In this document: piece after piece, positions 36,601-46,863 of the stretch | Numbering within the stretch: the first letter of the stretch is position 1 | How the letters are laid out: the number at the start of each line of letters is the position of its first letter | DNA from: Brachionus plicatilis | Taxonomy: Eukaryota; Rotifera; Eurotatoria; Ploima; Brachionidae | Direction: 5' to 3' | NCBI GenBank assembly: GCA_010279815.1 | Contig: QEOQ01000573.1 | Coordinates: 62,011-126,010, forward strand | DNA length: 64,000 nt | Translations under genes and position numbers: made by a program | The notes under the pieces: model-generated | What the model was told of the DNA's origin: nothing | What the model saw: only the letters and a program-made list of their open reading frames with translations | Database searches by the model: none

Positions 36601-37735
36601 TTTTTAAATCTTAATTTACTTTGTAATTTAATAATTTATAATTGTTAATTGAATAAAAGAAATTAATTAATATCCTGGATTGCTTGTGTATGGTTCCAAA
36701 TCCTTTTTGATTTTCTTCAATTCCAATTTAAATTTTTCAAATAAGATTAAATTTTAAATTAATTCTAATTTAGCATGTAGAAAGTGAATTTTAAACAAGC
36801 ACAAAAAAAAAAACAAAAACAAAACAAAAACTTACTGAATATGCTTTATGATGCAGTATATCAATATTGTTGGTTTCATCAATTAGATACTTAAGTTTGA
36901 GGCCTTTTTTTTTCTTTAATTTTGTTGGCGACATTTCACCTGCAGCATTAGGCGCACTTGAGTCAATTGATTTAATTTTTTCTAGGGCATTCTGCTTTGT
37001 AAGCTTGACTGACTGTTTTTTTACGTCTTGTTTGCTTTCGGGCTCTTTTTCTGTTTGTGGAACTTTTCTCTCACATTCTGGCGTCATACAAATAACTCTC
37101 TTTTCGTTTGCGCTTCGATTGGTAACAATTTCTAAACCATCGTATATTTTTATGCGTATGTCATCGCCTTCATGAGTAATTCGAATTGAATTTAAGCACT
37201 TGGGTTCTAATGGTTCCACTTGGGTATCAATCAAGTTACATTGAGTGTCCGAATTGTTTAGCAGTGGTTTTTGTGCATCCAAGTCACATGACAATGTTTT
37301 GTTGCATTGTGCATCATCGGTGTGATCTGGCATCGAATTTTTTTTAAACTCGCTCACATTTTCCGACGCACAATTCATGAATTTTTTGCGAAATTTCAAA
37401 ATAGGTGACATCAAACCATTTCGTATTCCATTCAATTTTTCGCCATCTTCATTTTGCATCAGAGTTAATTCGACGAGACAATCTGCTTTTAGTGAACGAA
37501 TTATCTCCAGACCTTTCTCATAGCTTGTAGATGACAAATCATGTTTATTTACTTTGAGTATAACATCACCTTTGTGTATACGGCCACTTTGATCGGCCGA
37601 CTCATTTTTCAATATCTCCCAAACGCCTAAAAACGGCATTTGATCGCGTTGTCTCAGCAAAAAGCCTAAGCCTGCGCCCGACTTTTTTTCCAGTTGAACA
37701 GTGTAGATTTTTTTCGAACTACTATATTTAGACAT
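30663..37735 (-). CDS. NOS1: Nitric oxide synthase with N-terminal PDZ domain (neuronal type)
   Basis: Six exons, 36836-37735, 36008-36345, 35116-35923, 34808-35047, 31350-32593 and 30663-31215, have consistent phases and give about 1,360 residues. Order: PDZ domain (about 8-95, [12 protein letters not shown] and [13 protein letters not shown]), a linker, zinc ligands Cys304 and Cys309 (CSSERC), heme-ligand Cys391 in [12 protein letters not shown], the substrate segment [13 protein letters not shown], a calmodulin helix around 705-731, FMN domain ([23 protein letters not shown]), FAD (RFYSISSSP) and NADPH ([14 protein letters not shown]) domains. Known reaction: arginine to citrulline and nitric oxide, NADPH- and calmodulin-dependent. 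Compared with vertebrate nNOS, the FMN-domain autoinhibitory insert is about 27 residues shorter, and the C-terminal tail stops a few residues after HEDIFG. The 2.2-kb intron 4 holds a fold-back and transposon scraps. Confidence 0.94.
33322..33611 (-). repeat. Transposon-like debris with AT-hook-like frame in NOS intron 4
   Basis: The 16-mer CTAAAGAGGTTCTTAC occurs twice in direct orientation, at 33325-33340 and 33489-33504. On the minus strand a 22-codon stretch between stops (33543-33611) encodes an AT-hook-like [10 protein letters not shown] segment, and its composition differs from the surrounding intron. This suggests a fragment of an inserted element or decayed coding sequence. The identity of the element cannot be told from the sequence. 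Confidence 0.3.
34433..34718. mobile_element. Fold-back element D in NOS intron 4
   Basis: GGTATTGTGAAATTTCTTTC at the left end is matched by AAAGAAATTTCACAATACC at the right end. The arms continue with CAACACAAAAAGAAAAAAA against TTTTTTTCTTTTTATGTTG and with AATTTAAAAGTTTTG against CAAAACTTTTAAATT. The centre contains GTCTGCAAAAAACTT and CAGTTTTTGCAGAC, the same type of core as elements A, C, E and F. Confidence 0.82.
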
Positions 37736-40443
37736 CTTGTGGAAATAAATAATACGATTAAAAAAAAATTAAGATAAAATAAAAAAAAGGTTTTTTTTTT
37801 GGTTCAAAAAGCGGAATTTTCCGAATATGTTATTAAATTTTTAATTATAATTTAAAGCAATATTTGATAAGCTCTAATCATGATAAGTGGCAATCGATCT
37901 TTACAATGTGACATTTTTTCATTAAGATAAAATTTTTGAACAAAATTTGTCATTTTGTATCATAAATAAATATTAATTTGAAGAGAAAAAAAAATAAAAA
38001 AAATAGACTCTATAGTCTAAGAAAAAGTTACGAATTATCATTTAATTCAAGTGCTTAATAAAAGCAATTATCTCAAATAAAAGTTTTAACTCGGTCATCA
38101 ATTAGATTTTCTTGAAAAATATCTCTAATTTAATTAGTTACCTAAAGGAAGTTGTACATGATTTCAGGATAAGCAAGGCACTAAATGAAAAAAAGCGAAA
38201 ATTAACCATAATTGTTCTGTAGAGTATTCAGATTTTGTTTCCGACATTTTTCAATAAAAGTGTAATTAGACCTTCAGAAAAATTCGACACCAGTGCTCTT
38301 CTTTTTCCGCGTTCATTCTATCTAATTAATTTGAACCATTTTAATTGCTGAAAAAATAAAAATAAAGTCTCTTATCCCAAAAAACAAATGTTCAACTGTT
38401 GTTGAGAACTTTTTATTTCTTAAGATTCAAATAAGAAATATTTGTGAAAGCTAATAGAATATTTATTAATTAACTAAAATAAACAAACTTAATATTTAAA
38501 TATTTGCTTAAAGTTAGATAAATAATTTAATAAAAGCAAGAACTATAATTGACTATTTTGGAAGAAAAAGGCGCCACACAAAAACATAATATTGGTGAGA
38601 GAAGCAATTAAAACGAGAAATTAAAATCGATTAAAATTATTTAACAAAAAATCAAAAAAGGAATTTGTCACGCAAAAAATCCACTAAATGCAGCAATGTG
38701 TGGCTGCATGAATCTTTAATTGCCAAGATAAACCAATACCATTCGTGTAGCATTCATTTTTGTTTTTAAAAACTAAAAATCCATTTCCCATTTTTGCCTC
38801 GATGATACACTCACCGGCTCAAATCGGAAAAATTACATGTTTTTAAAAAAAATTATTGATATACTTAGAATTTAATTTTGCAAGCTTTGCTGATTTTGCG
38901 GATCATAATGAAAAAATATAATTAATTTTCGAATTTGCATCATTAAAATAAAGTAAAAAAAAATACATTTATCGCTAAATCGATCCTTTTATTTCTCAAT
39001 AAAATTAGAAACATTAAATAAAATGAAATTCTTATTTTTTCTCGAAATTTCAAGGTCTTGCCAAAAGAAACCCAATCATTCTTATAGCATCAGACTTTTA
39101 TCAAAGTTAAGCCTTTATTAAACTCATTCATTCACGAGTCAAAGTCCGATTTGGACTTGGAAAACTTAAAAAATCCATTATGTATTCTTTGTGAATTATT
39201 TTGCTCAAAATTTCTCTTAAATAAAGACATTTCATAAAAGATATGTTTTCATAACATTTTTAAAGCATTCTTTTTTATTTTATTTTTTAATTTTGTTTAA
39301 GTAAATTTTTCAAATTTAAGAAATTAACTAAAAAAATCAATTAATTAAAATCAACTTAAAAAATAGCTAAAGCAAAATGCTATTTAATCAAACAGAAAGA
39401 AATTTATCATTGCAGTCAGTACGCTTCAAATTTAAGTATTCTTGATATTTTTGCTATCTTTTAATAAAAAAAAATTGCTATTTTAATATATTTATTAACT
39501 TTTATCAATTTTAAATAGGATTTTGTTTATATTTTAATTTTGTTGTTAAAATTTAATCTAATTTTACTTTTTTAAATTCATTTAAACTAAATGCGCAATT
39601 ATTGCTTATCTTCATCTATGATTTTTTTTTCAACTCACTTAAAGTGCTTGTTGTTCGACGACAAAAATGTTCTTTACATTATTTTAATTTTGAGTTTTTC
39701 TTTCGAAAGATAATTAAATCGATAGGAATTAATTTTCAAAAAGATAAAAATAAATTTTTGAATATGCTTTATTAAAATAAATTTAAACTGTGTCTGGTAG
39801 GAATTTTTTCTCCGCAAAAATGGAGAGGTTCTACACTAAAATAGAGATTACCTGAGTGTGTAGAAATATCCGAGTCCAAAACCAAAAGCTTCAAGGAGGC
39901 TCTTGATGAATTTTATACTAATAATAAAACATTTAATTAAACAACTTTAATAAATTTTGAAGAAAAAAACATTTGAAGAAAAAAAAAACAGCACCACACT
40001 TCCGCAAAGCATTGATCGGTTCAAACATTCTACTTTTTGCTTGGATGTCGAAGCAAGAACAACTAATTAACAAACTTATTTTTTATTCAAATTTATTTTT
40101 TTTAAATTCATTATTCTTTTTTTTGATATCTTGTCGAATGCATAGTTTATAAGATTCTCTTTAATTAAAACAAAAATATTTCTAATATGTTTGCTGAAAA
40201 GAAGGCGCTGCGCCGTTCGGAGCTGCCCAGAGGAACTAACCCTCTAAATTATCTCTTAAATAAATAAATAAATAAATAAATAAAGATCGTTTGTAAATAA
40301 TTAACAAATTCAATTTTACCAATTCTAAAAAAAAATAACTATGGAAAAGAAACCTTTGATTGTTATTTATTAAGAAAAGTTAAAACAATAAATTTTATAT
40401 TCTTATAGAACTTTTTTTATTAAATGAAATTATTAAAATTTTT
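37736..40443. other. 2.7-kb intergenic region with SINE-like module
   Basis: Mostly featureless AT-rich sequence upstream of NOS. At about 40190-40285 there is a GC-richer block (GGCGCTGCGCCGTTCGGAGC, with a GGCGCTGCGCC hairpin) that ends in five or more TAAA units. Part of this block recurs at 53780-53830, so it looks like a short interspersed repeat. No gene was recognised. Confidence 0.4.
40190..40285 (+). repeat. SINE-like short repeat with (AAAT)n tail
   Basis: GCTGAAAAGAAGGCGCTGCG, followed by CCGTTCGGAGCTGCCC, about 35 further bases, and a (TAAA)n tail. A divergent relative, GCTGAAAAGAGGGCTAAAGC then CGCTCGGAACTGGC, lies at 53789-53823. Another piece (GTGGCTGAAAGGAAGGTCTA on the minus strand) lies near 42045-42070. 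A GC-richer body plus a simple-repeat tail is SINE-like, but no RNA polymerase III promoter boxes were identified. Confidence 0.35.
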
Positions 40444-40983
40444 TCATTGACATTTTATACATAAAATATCGTAGCTCATATATGTTAGTTCTAAATCTTT
40501 AAATGGAACGAAGATTTGGCTTAATTTGGGATCTATTTTTCCAAACAATTCTGGAACTTGTTCTTCATCATAATGCTGCCAATAATTGTCCTTATAAATG
40601 GCCGGTATCTATGATTTTAAACTTATCTTTCCAATATACAAATATTGATTCTCTGAGGTGTCCAAGGGAATATTTAATGTTTTATATGGAACATTTCTGA
40701 GCCGAGTTGTGACCCATCCAAATTTGTTGAAATTTTCAATAGATAAAACCAGAATATAGTCTTTAAAACTGAATGTTTGACTTTCATAAGACACATTTAT
40801 TTGCCATTCATCAGAATCTTCGTTTTTGAAAACATTTCCAATCAGCTCCAATCTTTGCTTTTGATTAGTCTCATTATTTAAACAATTTTTAGTTAAAACT
40901 TTTTCAAAAAAATATTTTAATGAAATATTTGGATGAATTGGATTCTTTTTATTCATCCAATCGATGAATTGATCCTTTGACAA
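40444..40983 (-). pseudogene. Unrecognised reading frame interrupted by an in-frame TAG
   Basis: On the minus strand, codons from 40983 down to 40612 read as a protein-like sequence with motifs such as QFIDWMNKKNPIHPNISLKY and FNKFGWVTTRLRNVPYKTLN. A TAG at 40609-40611 interrupts it. The same frame then continues for 54 sense codons (including KDNYWQHYDEEQVPELFGKI) to a TGA at 40444. A stop codon TAG also lies directly before 40983 with AATAG|TTG, which could be a splice acceptor, so upstream exons may exist. No short GT-AG intron removes the internal TAG in frame. I do not recognise the family. It could be a gene with a recent nonsense mutation, a sequencing error, or a decayed fragment. Confidence 0.4.
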
Positions 40984-42785
40984 CTATTTAGTCTCTAAAT
41001 TTAATGTTTAATTTGCGTTACTCGCATTTAATTCAAAAAATTAATAATCTGAAAAAATAAAAATCTTTAAAATTTTATTTTTATTACATAATGAACAATA
41101 AATTCATTTTTTACACAATTCAGTTTTGTTTAAATAAAATTAATTAAAAATTTTTTACTACTTTCACCAAAATGGTACAAAATCTGTTTGGCAAATTGAA
41201 GTTCATGATCAAATTTAAATTTCAAATCAAAATTTTTAGTTTTTGATTTAAATAAAATGGTATTTTTTTTCAATTTTTTAATAAAAAATTACTAAACTTT
41301 ATTAAAGATGATTTGTTTAATCTATGCTTAGATAGAAAATTATTTGAATTTTTATCTAAAGTAAATTAAAATCTTAATCGATATTTTGAAATTTTGCAAG
41401 ACAAAATTAAAACTTTTTTTCGACGTTATATATTTTTATTAGTATTAAAATATCATTTAAAGCCATAATTTAGATATTTAGATATGGATTTTAAATTTGT
41501 CTTTAAACTTTTCAAATAAAGATTTTGGAAAAATCAATTAAAAATCAATCAGAGATAAAAGATTTTTTTCAATTAAAATAATAAACATCTTATGTTTAAT
41601 TAAAAAAATATTAAAAAAGTTAATTTGAACAATTTTTATTAAGATTATAATATATTAAATTTTGATCATTTGATCATGATCATGAACTTCAAGTTGCCAT
41701 CTGTTTAAAAATTTCTACAAAGATTGAAAGAAATTGAAAATACTTGTATATATTTTCATTTCAAGTCATTAATTACGATGATTTTTTCTTGATAACTAAA
41801 TTATTTAAAAATAACTGCTGTTAAGTGATTAAAAAATTTTAAAATTTTGTTGATTTTAAAATTTTTATGAAAATTATTAGGTCTAGTCAAAGATTATTCA
41901 AATTATGTTTAATAACATGCAACTTTATATTTCAATGTATCTCTTTTTAATTTTCTTTTCATTTTATTTTAATTTATTTAACTTTGTTTATTTTATTTAT
42001 TTAAAATATTGTTGGGCAAAGCCTTGGCCGGTTGGAATGGAAACTTAGACCTTCCTTTCAGCCACATGAAAGATATTTTTATTTTTATTTTTATTATATA
42101 GTTTATTCTGTAGGAGCTTTAGCTGGATACAGGAAACAAATAAATAAATGAATAATAAATAAAAATCAATTTATTGTTGACAATTTTTTTGAATAACCCA
42201 ATCTCAAGTAGCTTTTGATTGTGCAAATTAATTTTCTTTTTTCGTAAGCAATCATCGAGCAAATTCAAAAATTGGCGTCTTTTGTCAAAATTGATGAAGC
42301 GTAAAATTTTTTAATTTTGAAATTAATTGGGAATTAATGTTCCAAAAAAGTAAAAAAATAAATTAAATTTTCGAATTTGCTTTATTTAAATAAAGTTAAA
42401 AATAAAAATGCTAAACATTTCATTGTTTCATTGTACACTAGAAACATCAAATAAAAAAGAATTTTTTATTTTTTTTGGTAGCTAAAAATATCCGAACCCG
42501 ATTTAAGTTCTTTGCAAAGGAACAATAAAAAAAAAAGAAAAAGAACAAATACCGATACCTTGTTGAATGTATCTCTTAATACTAATTTAAACCAAAAAAA
42601 AAAAAAAAAAAAAAAAAGAGTTAAAAAAAAAAACTTCAATTTACACAAAATTATTGAATTTTGAATGTACATTTGACGAAGCTGCCCACTGGAAATGATT
42701 GAATAAAATAAAACTAAAAATCTAAAAGAAGAAAAAAAAAATAGGAAAAAAAAATAAGAAAATTAGTTGCTAATAGAATTCTAAT
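40984..42785. other. Intergenic region with fold-back B2 and repeat pieces
   Basis: Contains fold-back B2 (41190-41699). A repeat-like block at about 42010-42150 has GGGCAAAGCCTTGGCCGGTT and a (AAAT)n-type tail. Long A-runs lie near 42595-42640, just downstream of the eEF2K stop codon (the gene is on minus). No gene was recognised. Confidence 0.45.
41190..41699. mobile_element. Fold-back element B2
   Basis: The left end GGCAAATTGAAGTTCATGAT is mirrored by ATCATGAACTTCAAGTTGCC at the right end, nearly base for base. ATGATCAAATTT near the left pairs with AAATTTTGATCATTTGATC near the right. The length is about 510 bases, with AT-rich arms. This is the cleanest pair of ends in family B. Confidence 0.78.
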
Positions 42786-44975
42786 CTATTCTTGGTCTTG
42801 ACTAGCTGCTGCCTCTTCGGCCAACATGTAGTACTTATTGGCTATACGACCTTTACCGTACTGTATTGCTTTATCGGCCGCCTCCGTGTACAAAGCGGAC
42901 GCGGCACTCTCATTTTTGGGCATGTTGTGGCCGCCCTTTAAATTCATTTGTGCCAAACGAGCCAAAATCAAATAGTTTGCCTCACACTCGTTGGCCAGCG
43001 AGTCCGAGTAGCCGGCGTCTTCACTGGCCGCCTCGTCCTCCATCATTTGCAGCAATTTTTTATAATAAACACTGGCCAAATTCCAGTCGATTTGCTTTGT
43101 CTTTGGCAAATTGACACCGGACTGGTACGCCTCGGCCAAAAGAAACAAACAATGTTTGTCCTCTAGATCAGCACACTGTCTCAAATAGTCAAAGCCTTGT
43201 TCAAAATTGTGTTCGCTCTCTTCCACTGAATAAGTGCACAACAAGTCATGTGGCAACTGAAGATAAATTTTTGCCAAAGTGATCAGAGCTTCTTTGACGC
43301 CTAGCTCGGCCGCTTGCTTCAAGTGAAAAAAAGCCGACTCATGGTCATAGTCGCTCATGGGCTCACAAATTGAAGTGTTGTCCACAAATCGGCCCATTTC
43401 ATGGTATCTCGCCATTTCCAAATGCACTTGTCCCAATATCGACTCGTCCATGCCATCACTGTCACCGCCACAGTCGATCAAAGCCAAGTGCTCTTGATTT
43501 ACGCCTTGAAAACAATTGGCCCCACTCTGCTTTTGACCAAAGACACAACTGGGCCTTGGCCTAAAGTGTTTGGTGGCGTCTATTTTGTTAAAGTAACTGG
43601 CTGCCTCGTCATACGAGAACGCCGAGTCCAAACAACTGGATTGTGTTCGCATGCGTCCACCATTGCCATTGCCATTGCCATTGCGGTTGATCATGATCGG
43701 GTTAGTTGTCTGCAGTCTGACACTGGTTGAGTTGAGGGTTATTTGATTTGGAGAGGCGTTTGACAGAGTGGCACTGGTCGGTCGGAAAGAGAGTGGCGAG
43801 ATGGGCGACGAGGACGACGACTCGTATCCTTCGGACTCGAGGTCGTCGCTGCATGTGGACATGTTGCGGACACGTCGACGCAATATCTCGCAAAAGCTGG
43901 TTGGCGAGCCGATCACAAACTCTTCGGCGCCGCGACACACAGTGCCCGGCGTCCAGCCAGCGGCAAACGCGGTCGAGCTCGATGATGAGCGAGACACTTT
44001 TTTGAGCTGATTGGGCGCCAAGTCGAACTCGGTCAGTCCGAGACTTCGGCACACACGATTGCACACGTGAGTGGAGAAAAAGAGGGCAAAACCTTTGCAG
44101 CCAAGATTGGCGTCGCCATACTGATTGGCGGTGCGGGCCGTGTGTATCTGTGGGTCTGTGTATAAGTCACCGACGCCTTGTATGTCCACCACCATCAGTT
44201 GATGATTGGAGCATTCGAATGTGAAATGACTGAATGCTTGTGGAGTCGACCGAGAGTCGTCGACAAAGCCCGAATTTGAGTTGTACTTGATGTACTCGCC
44301 CTCGATAAAATGTTCTAAGTGGTAGAGCGGCGAGTTGTCGCGCTCCACAAACTCCACTATGCTCATTTGAAACATGTCAATTTTTTTGGGCGGATTGTGT
44401 CTGTTAAATATCTCGGCCCAGAGTTTGGCGTCCATTTGTAGACGCACGTCGTCAAAATAGCGCTCTCGCTCCACACTCTTGTCCATGTAACATTTGGCCA
44501 CATAGTTTGCCGCATGCTCCCAACTCTCCTTGTGCACAAAATTGGACAATTTTTTTAGTCGAAAACAAGCTCTCATGGCTCCATTGGCAAATTGTTTCTC
44601 TTCCATTTTCACTCGGCACTCGTCACTCATCCATTCTTTTTTGATCGCATTGTATCTGTGTCTGATCACTCGCTCTGTCGCACACTTGTCCAAATCGAAC
44701 TCGGTCCACGGGTCCTTGAGTCGCTTTAGCTTGGCTGCGGCCATGTGCCATCGATGTCGTGCCATTGTGGCATTGGTGCCGCCAATCGGCATCGACCAAC
44801 ACTTGCCGACAACACTTTGTGCTTTGTCCTTTTTTTTTTGGCGAAAGTTGTCCATGCCGATCGGGTGCTGTTGGGCGCACGCGTATGTCACCAAGTTGCA
44901 CGGGTCAACATACGAATTGGACAAATTTTCGGTCAAAGAAAATATTTCGTCGCTGTCCTCTTCGAAAAAGTCCAT
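42786..44975 (-). CDS. EEF2K: Eukaryotic elongation factor 2 kinase (alpha-kinase), single exon
   Basis: A single uninterrupted frame encodes 729 residues (human 725), from the ATG at 44975. Order: calmodulin-contact region with KRLKDPWTEFDLDKCATERV; alpha-kinase domain with ANYVAKCYM (catalytic lysine), HLEHFIEGEYIKYNSNSGFV, VVDIQGVGDLYTDPQIHT and GDANLGCKGFALFF; and zinc ligands in STHVCNRVC. A Ser-rich regulatory linker follows, with RRVRNMSTCSDD at the position of the activating autophosphorylation site. C-terminal SEL1-like repeats follow (ESAFFHLKQAAELGVKEALI) and the end is ANKYYMLAEEA. Known role: calcium/calmodulin-activated phosphorylation of eEF2, which slows elongation. The coding region has clearly higher GC than its neighbours and no introns, unlike NUP205 or NOS nearby. 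Confidence 0.97.
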   Translation of the reverse strand: MDFFEEDSDEIFSLTENLSNSYVDPCNLVTYACAQQHPIGMDNFRQKKKDKAQSVVGKCWSMPIGGTNATMARHRWHMAAAKLKRLKDPWTEFDLDKCATERVIRHRYNAIKKEWMSDECRVKMEEKQFANGAMRACFRLKKLSNFVHKESWEHAANYVAKCYMDKSVERERYFDDVRLQMDAKLWAEIFNRHNPPKKIDMFQMSIVEFVERDNSPLYHLEHFIEGEYIKYNSNSGFVDDSRSTPQAFSHFTFECSNHQLMVVDIQGVGDLYTDPQIHTARTANQYGDANLGCKGFALFFSTHVCNRVCRSLGLTEFDLAPNQLKKVSRSSSSSTAFAAGWTPGTVCRGAEEFVIGSPTSFCEILRRRVRNMSTCSDDLESEGYESSSSSPISPLSFRPTSATLSNASPNQITLNSTSVRLQTTNPIMINRNGNGNGNGGRMRTQSSCLDSAFSYDEAASYFNKIDATKHFRPRPSCVFGQKQSGANCFQGVNQEHLALIDCGGDSDGMDESILGQVHLEMARYHEMGRFVDNTSICEPMSDYDHESAFFHLKQAAELGVKEALITLAKIYLQLPHDLLCTYSVEESEHNFEQGFDYLRQCADLEDKHCLFLLAEAYQSGVNLPKTKQIDWNLASVYYKKLLQMMEDEAASEDAGYSDSLANECEANYLILARLAQMNLKGGHNMPKNESAASALYTEAADKAIQYGKGRIANKYYMLAEEAAASQDQE

Positions 44976-46863
44976 TTTGCATCATGTGATTTACACTAGT
45001 TTTTTTTGGCTAAATTGTGTTAAATCTAGTGGAGAGAAAACAAAAAAATAAAAAATTAAATTGATTTATTTGAAATAACTGATCAAAAATAACAACAAAA
45101 TGTTGCTGCTTTTATACAACAAAATCTTCTAGCTCTTCGACAATTAATCTTTTAGAAAAAAAAAATAGAAAAAGAGAAAAATTCTAATATGTCGTTTATT
45201 ATTTTGATTTTAGTTTTTCAAGATAAGCTATTTGATTAAATTGCAAATTTTTTCTAAATTTTTTTTTTTATTTTTCAATTTTTTTGTTCTCTCCATTTAA
45301 ATACATACATAAATGCGTGTATTTCCAAGTAAGTAGCATTTGAATTGCGCACAAATTTTAAATACCTAGCGCTAGTAGTAGAAGTGAATCCTCGTGGTTC
45401 GTGGTTTATGATGAGATGAATAAGCAACATCTTCACTAACTAAACGCCAATTAATTGCTAGAGAATTCCAAGTTACGTCGCAATTAAATCATACAATTTA
45501 AAATACAATAAAACGTGATTTTTGTTCTTGAATTAAATTATGGCTTTAGTTCTAGTCGATGTTCAGCTACGCTCCAACTAGTTTACCTGTACACTTAAAT
45601 TCTATTTAAACCTTTTATTAATGTCTATTACTCTCTCTTTCTAAAAGCACTCAGTTGCCATGGCAACCACTCCATTTACTTAAGCGCAATTTATCTCTTT
45701 CTCTACTTACAATTACATTGATAACAATTGAAAAGCTGAGCACATGTTTACAGATAGAGAAGAACCTGGATCTGACTCATCGTGTGTGTTCGTCATATTT
45801 TTTAGATGCTTATCTCGATTGTATTCAACTCAACGATTTGAAATCAAAGTAAAAAAAAAAGCCATTATTTATAAGAATAATTTCGGATAAACAATAAGGT
45901 TGCTCCGACCACAAGTTAATCTCTTTTTTCTAAATTTAGTGTTTATTATAAAAATGCGCTATATGGACTCTTTTGAGCATAATTTTAAACTTTTTTTCTT
46001 TCTTGAGCTCAAAACGTGCTCGTTTAGTTTAGGCTTATGTAGAATGAATTTAGATTTTACGTTTTTAAATTTTTTTTTTCATTTTATTAGTTCAAATTTA
46101 TCTCTAAATTATTCACCTTTCTAGCGTTACTTACATACTTGCTTTAATTTAAAATATGCGCATCTATATCTAGAATGATTTTTTTATTAAGCCTAGAATT
46201 TCTTTTTCTTTTTTTTTTTTTGACTAAAAATAAATTTTAAGCCTTAGTAAAAATCTAGAAAAAATAAAAAATAAATTGGCAAATAAAATAATTACAAAAT
46301 GCTGCTCTGCAATTAGTGAATATTTAGATTTGGGTCACGATCAAAGCCTATCTTCCAAATTATAGGTAAAATAAGAAAAATGGTGAATTTTAGAAATTTA
46401 TTTTCGAACGCACCACAATTAATTTCAGCCAAAAATAATTTATTACAAATTAAATATTGATTTAAGTAATAATCGTTAAAATCGGCTGATTTAAAAAAGA
46501 AAATGCTAACAAAATGTTCAAGGAAGTATAATTGTATAATTTTGTCTAGCATGTACTATTGACAAATAAATAAAAAATATTTTTCTAATTTAATTAATTC
46601 TAAAATTATTTCTTTTTTTTTATTTTGAACGAAATAAATGTAAATGATAAAATAATTTTCAAAATACAATAAAATTTATTTAGATGAATTTAATTAATTT
46701 AATGCCTTGATGTAAAGGTTTAAAAAATGTGATCGGCATCATTCTGTCACCGATGGAAGTTTCTACAACATTGAAAAAATAGATCTTGAAATGAAAAATT
46801 AAAAATTCTAAATTTAGACACTTTATTTTTTAAAAAATAGATTTTTTTTTTATATTCAAACAT
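44976..46863. other. Intergenic region upstream of eEF2K, no gene seen
   Basis: About 1.9 kb. The part at 45300-45850 is somewhat richer in G and C and lies upstream of eEF2K; it may hold promoter or 5' untranslated sequence. A 65-codon frame at 45655-45852 shows no family signature. A poly-T/A run lies near 46205-46220. Confidence 0.45.

Noticed and set aside
43401..44064. Several long frames on both strands inside eEF2K
   Set aside because: They are shadows of the GC-richer eEF2K coding sequence in other frames; the eEF2K frame is unambiguous.
45655..45852. 65-codon frame upstream of eEF2K
   Set aside because: No family signature, no flanking splice or poly(A) context, and the length is expected by chance; it may be untranslated leader sequence.
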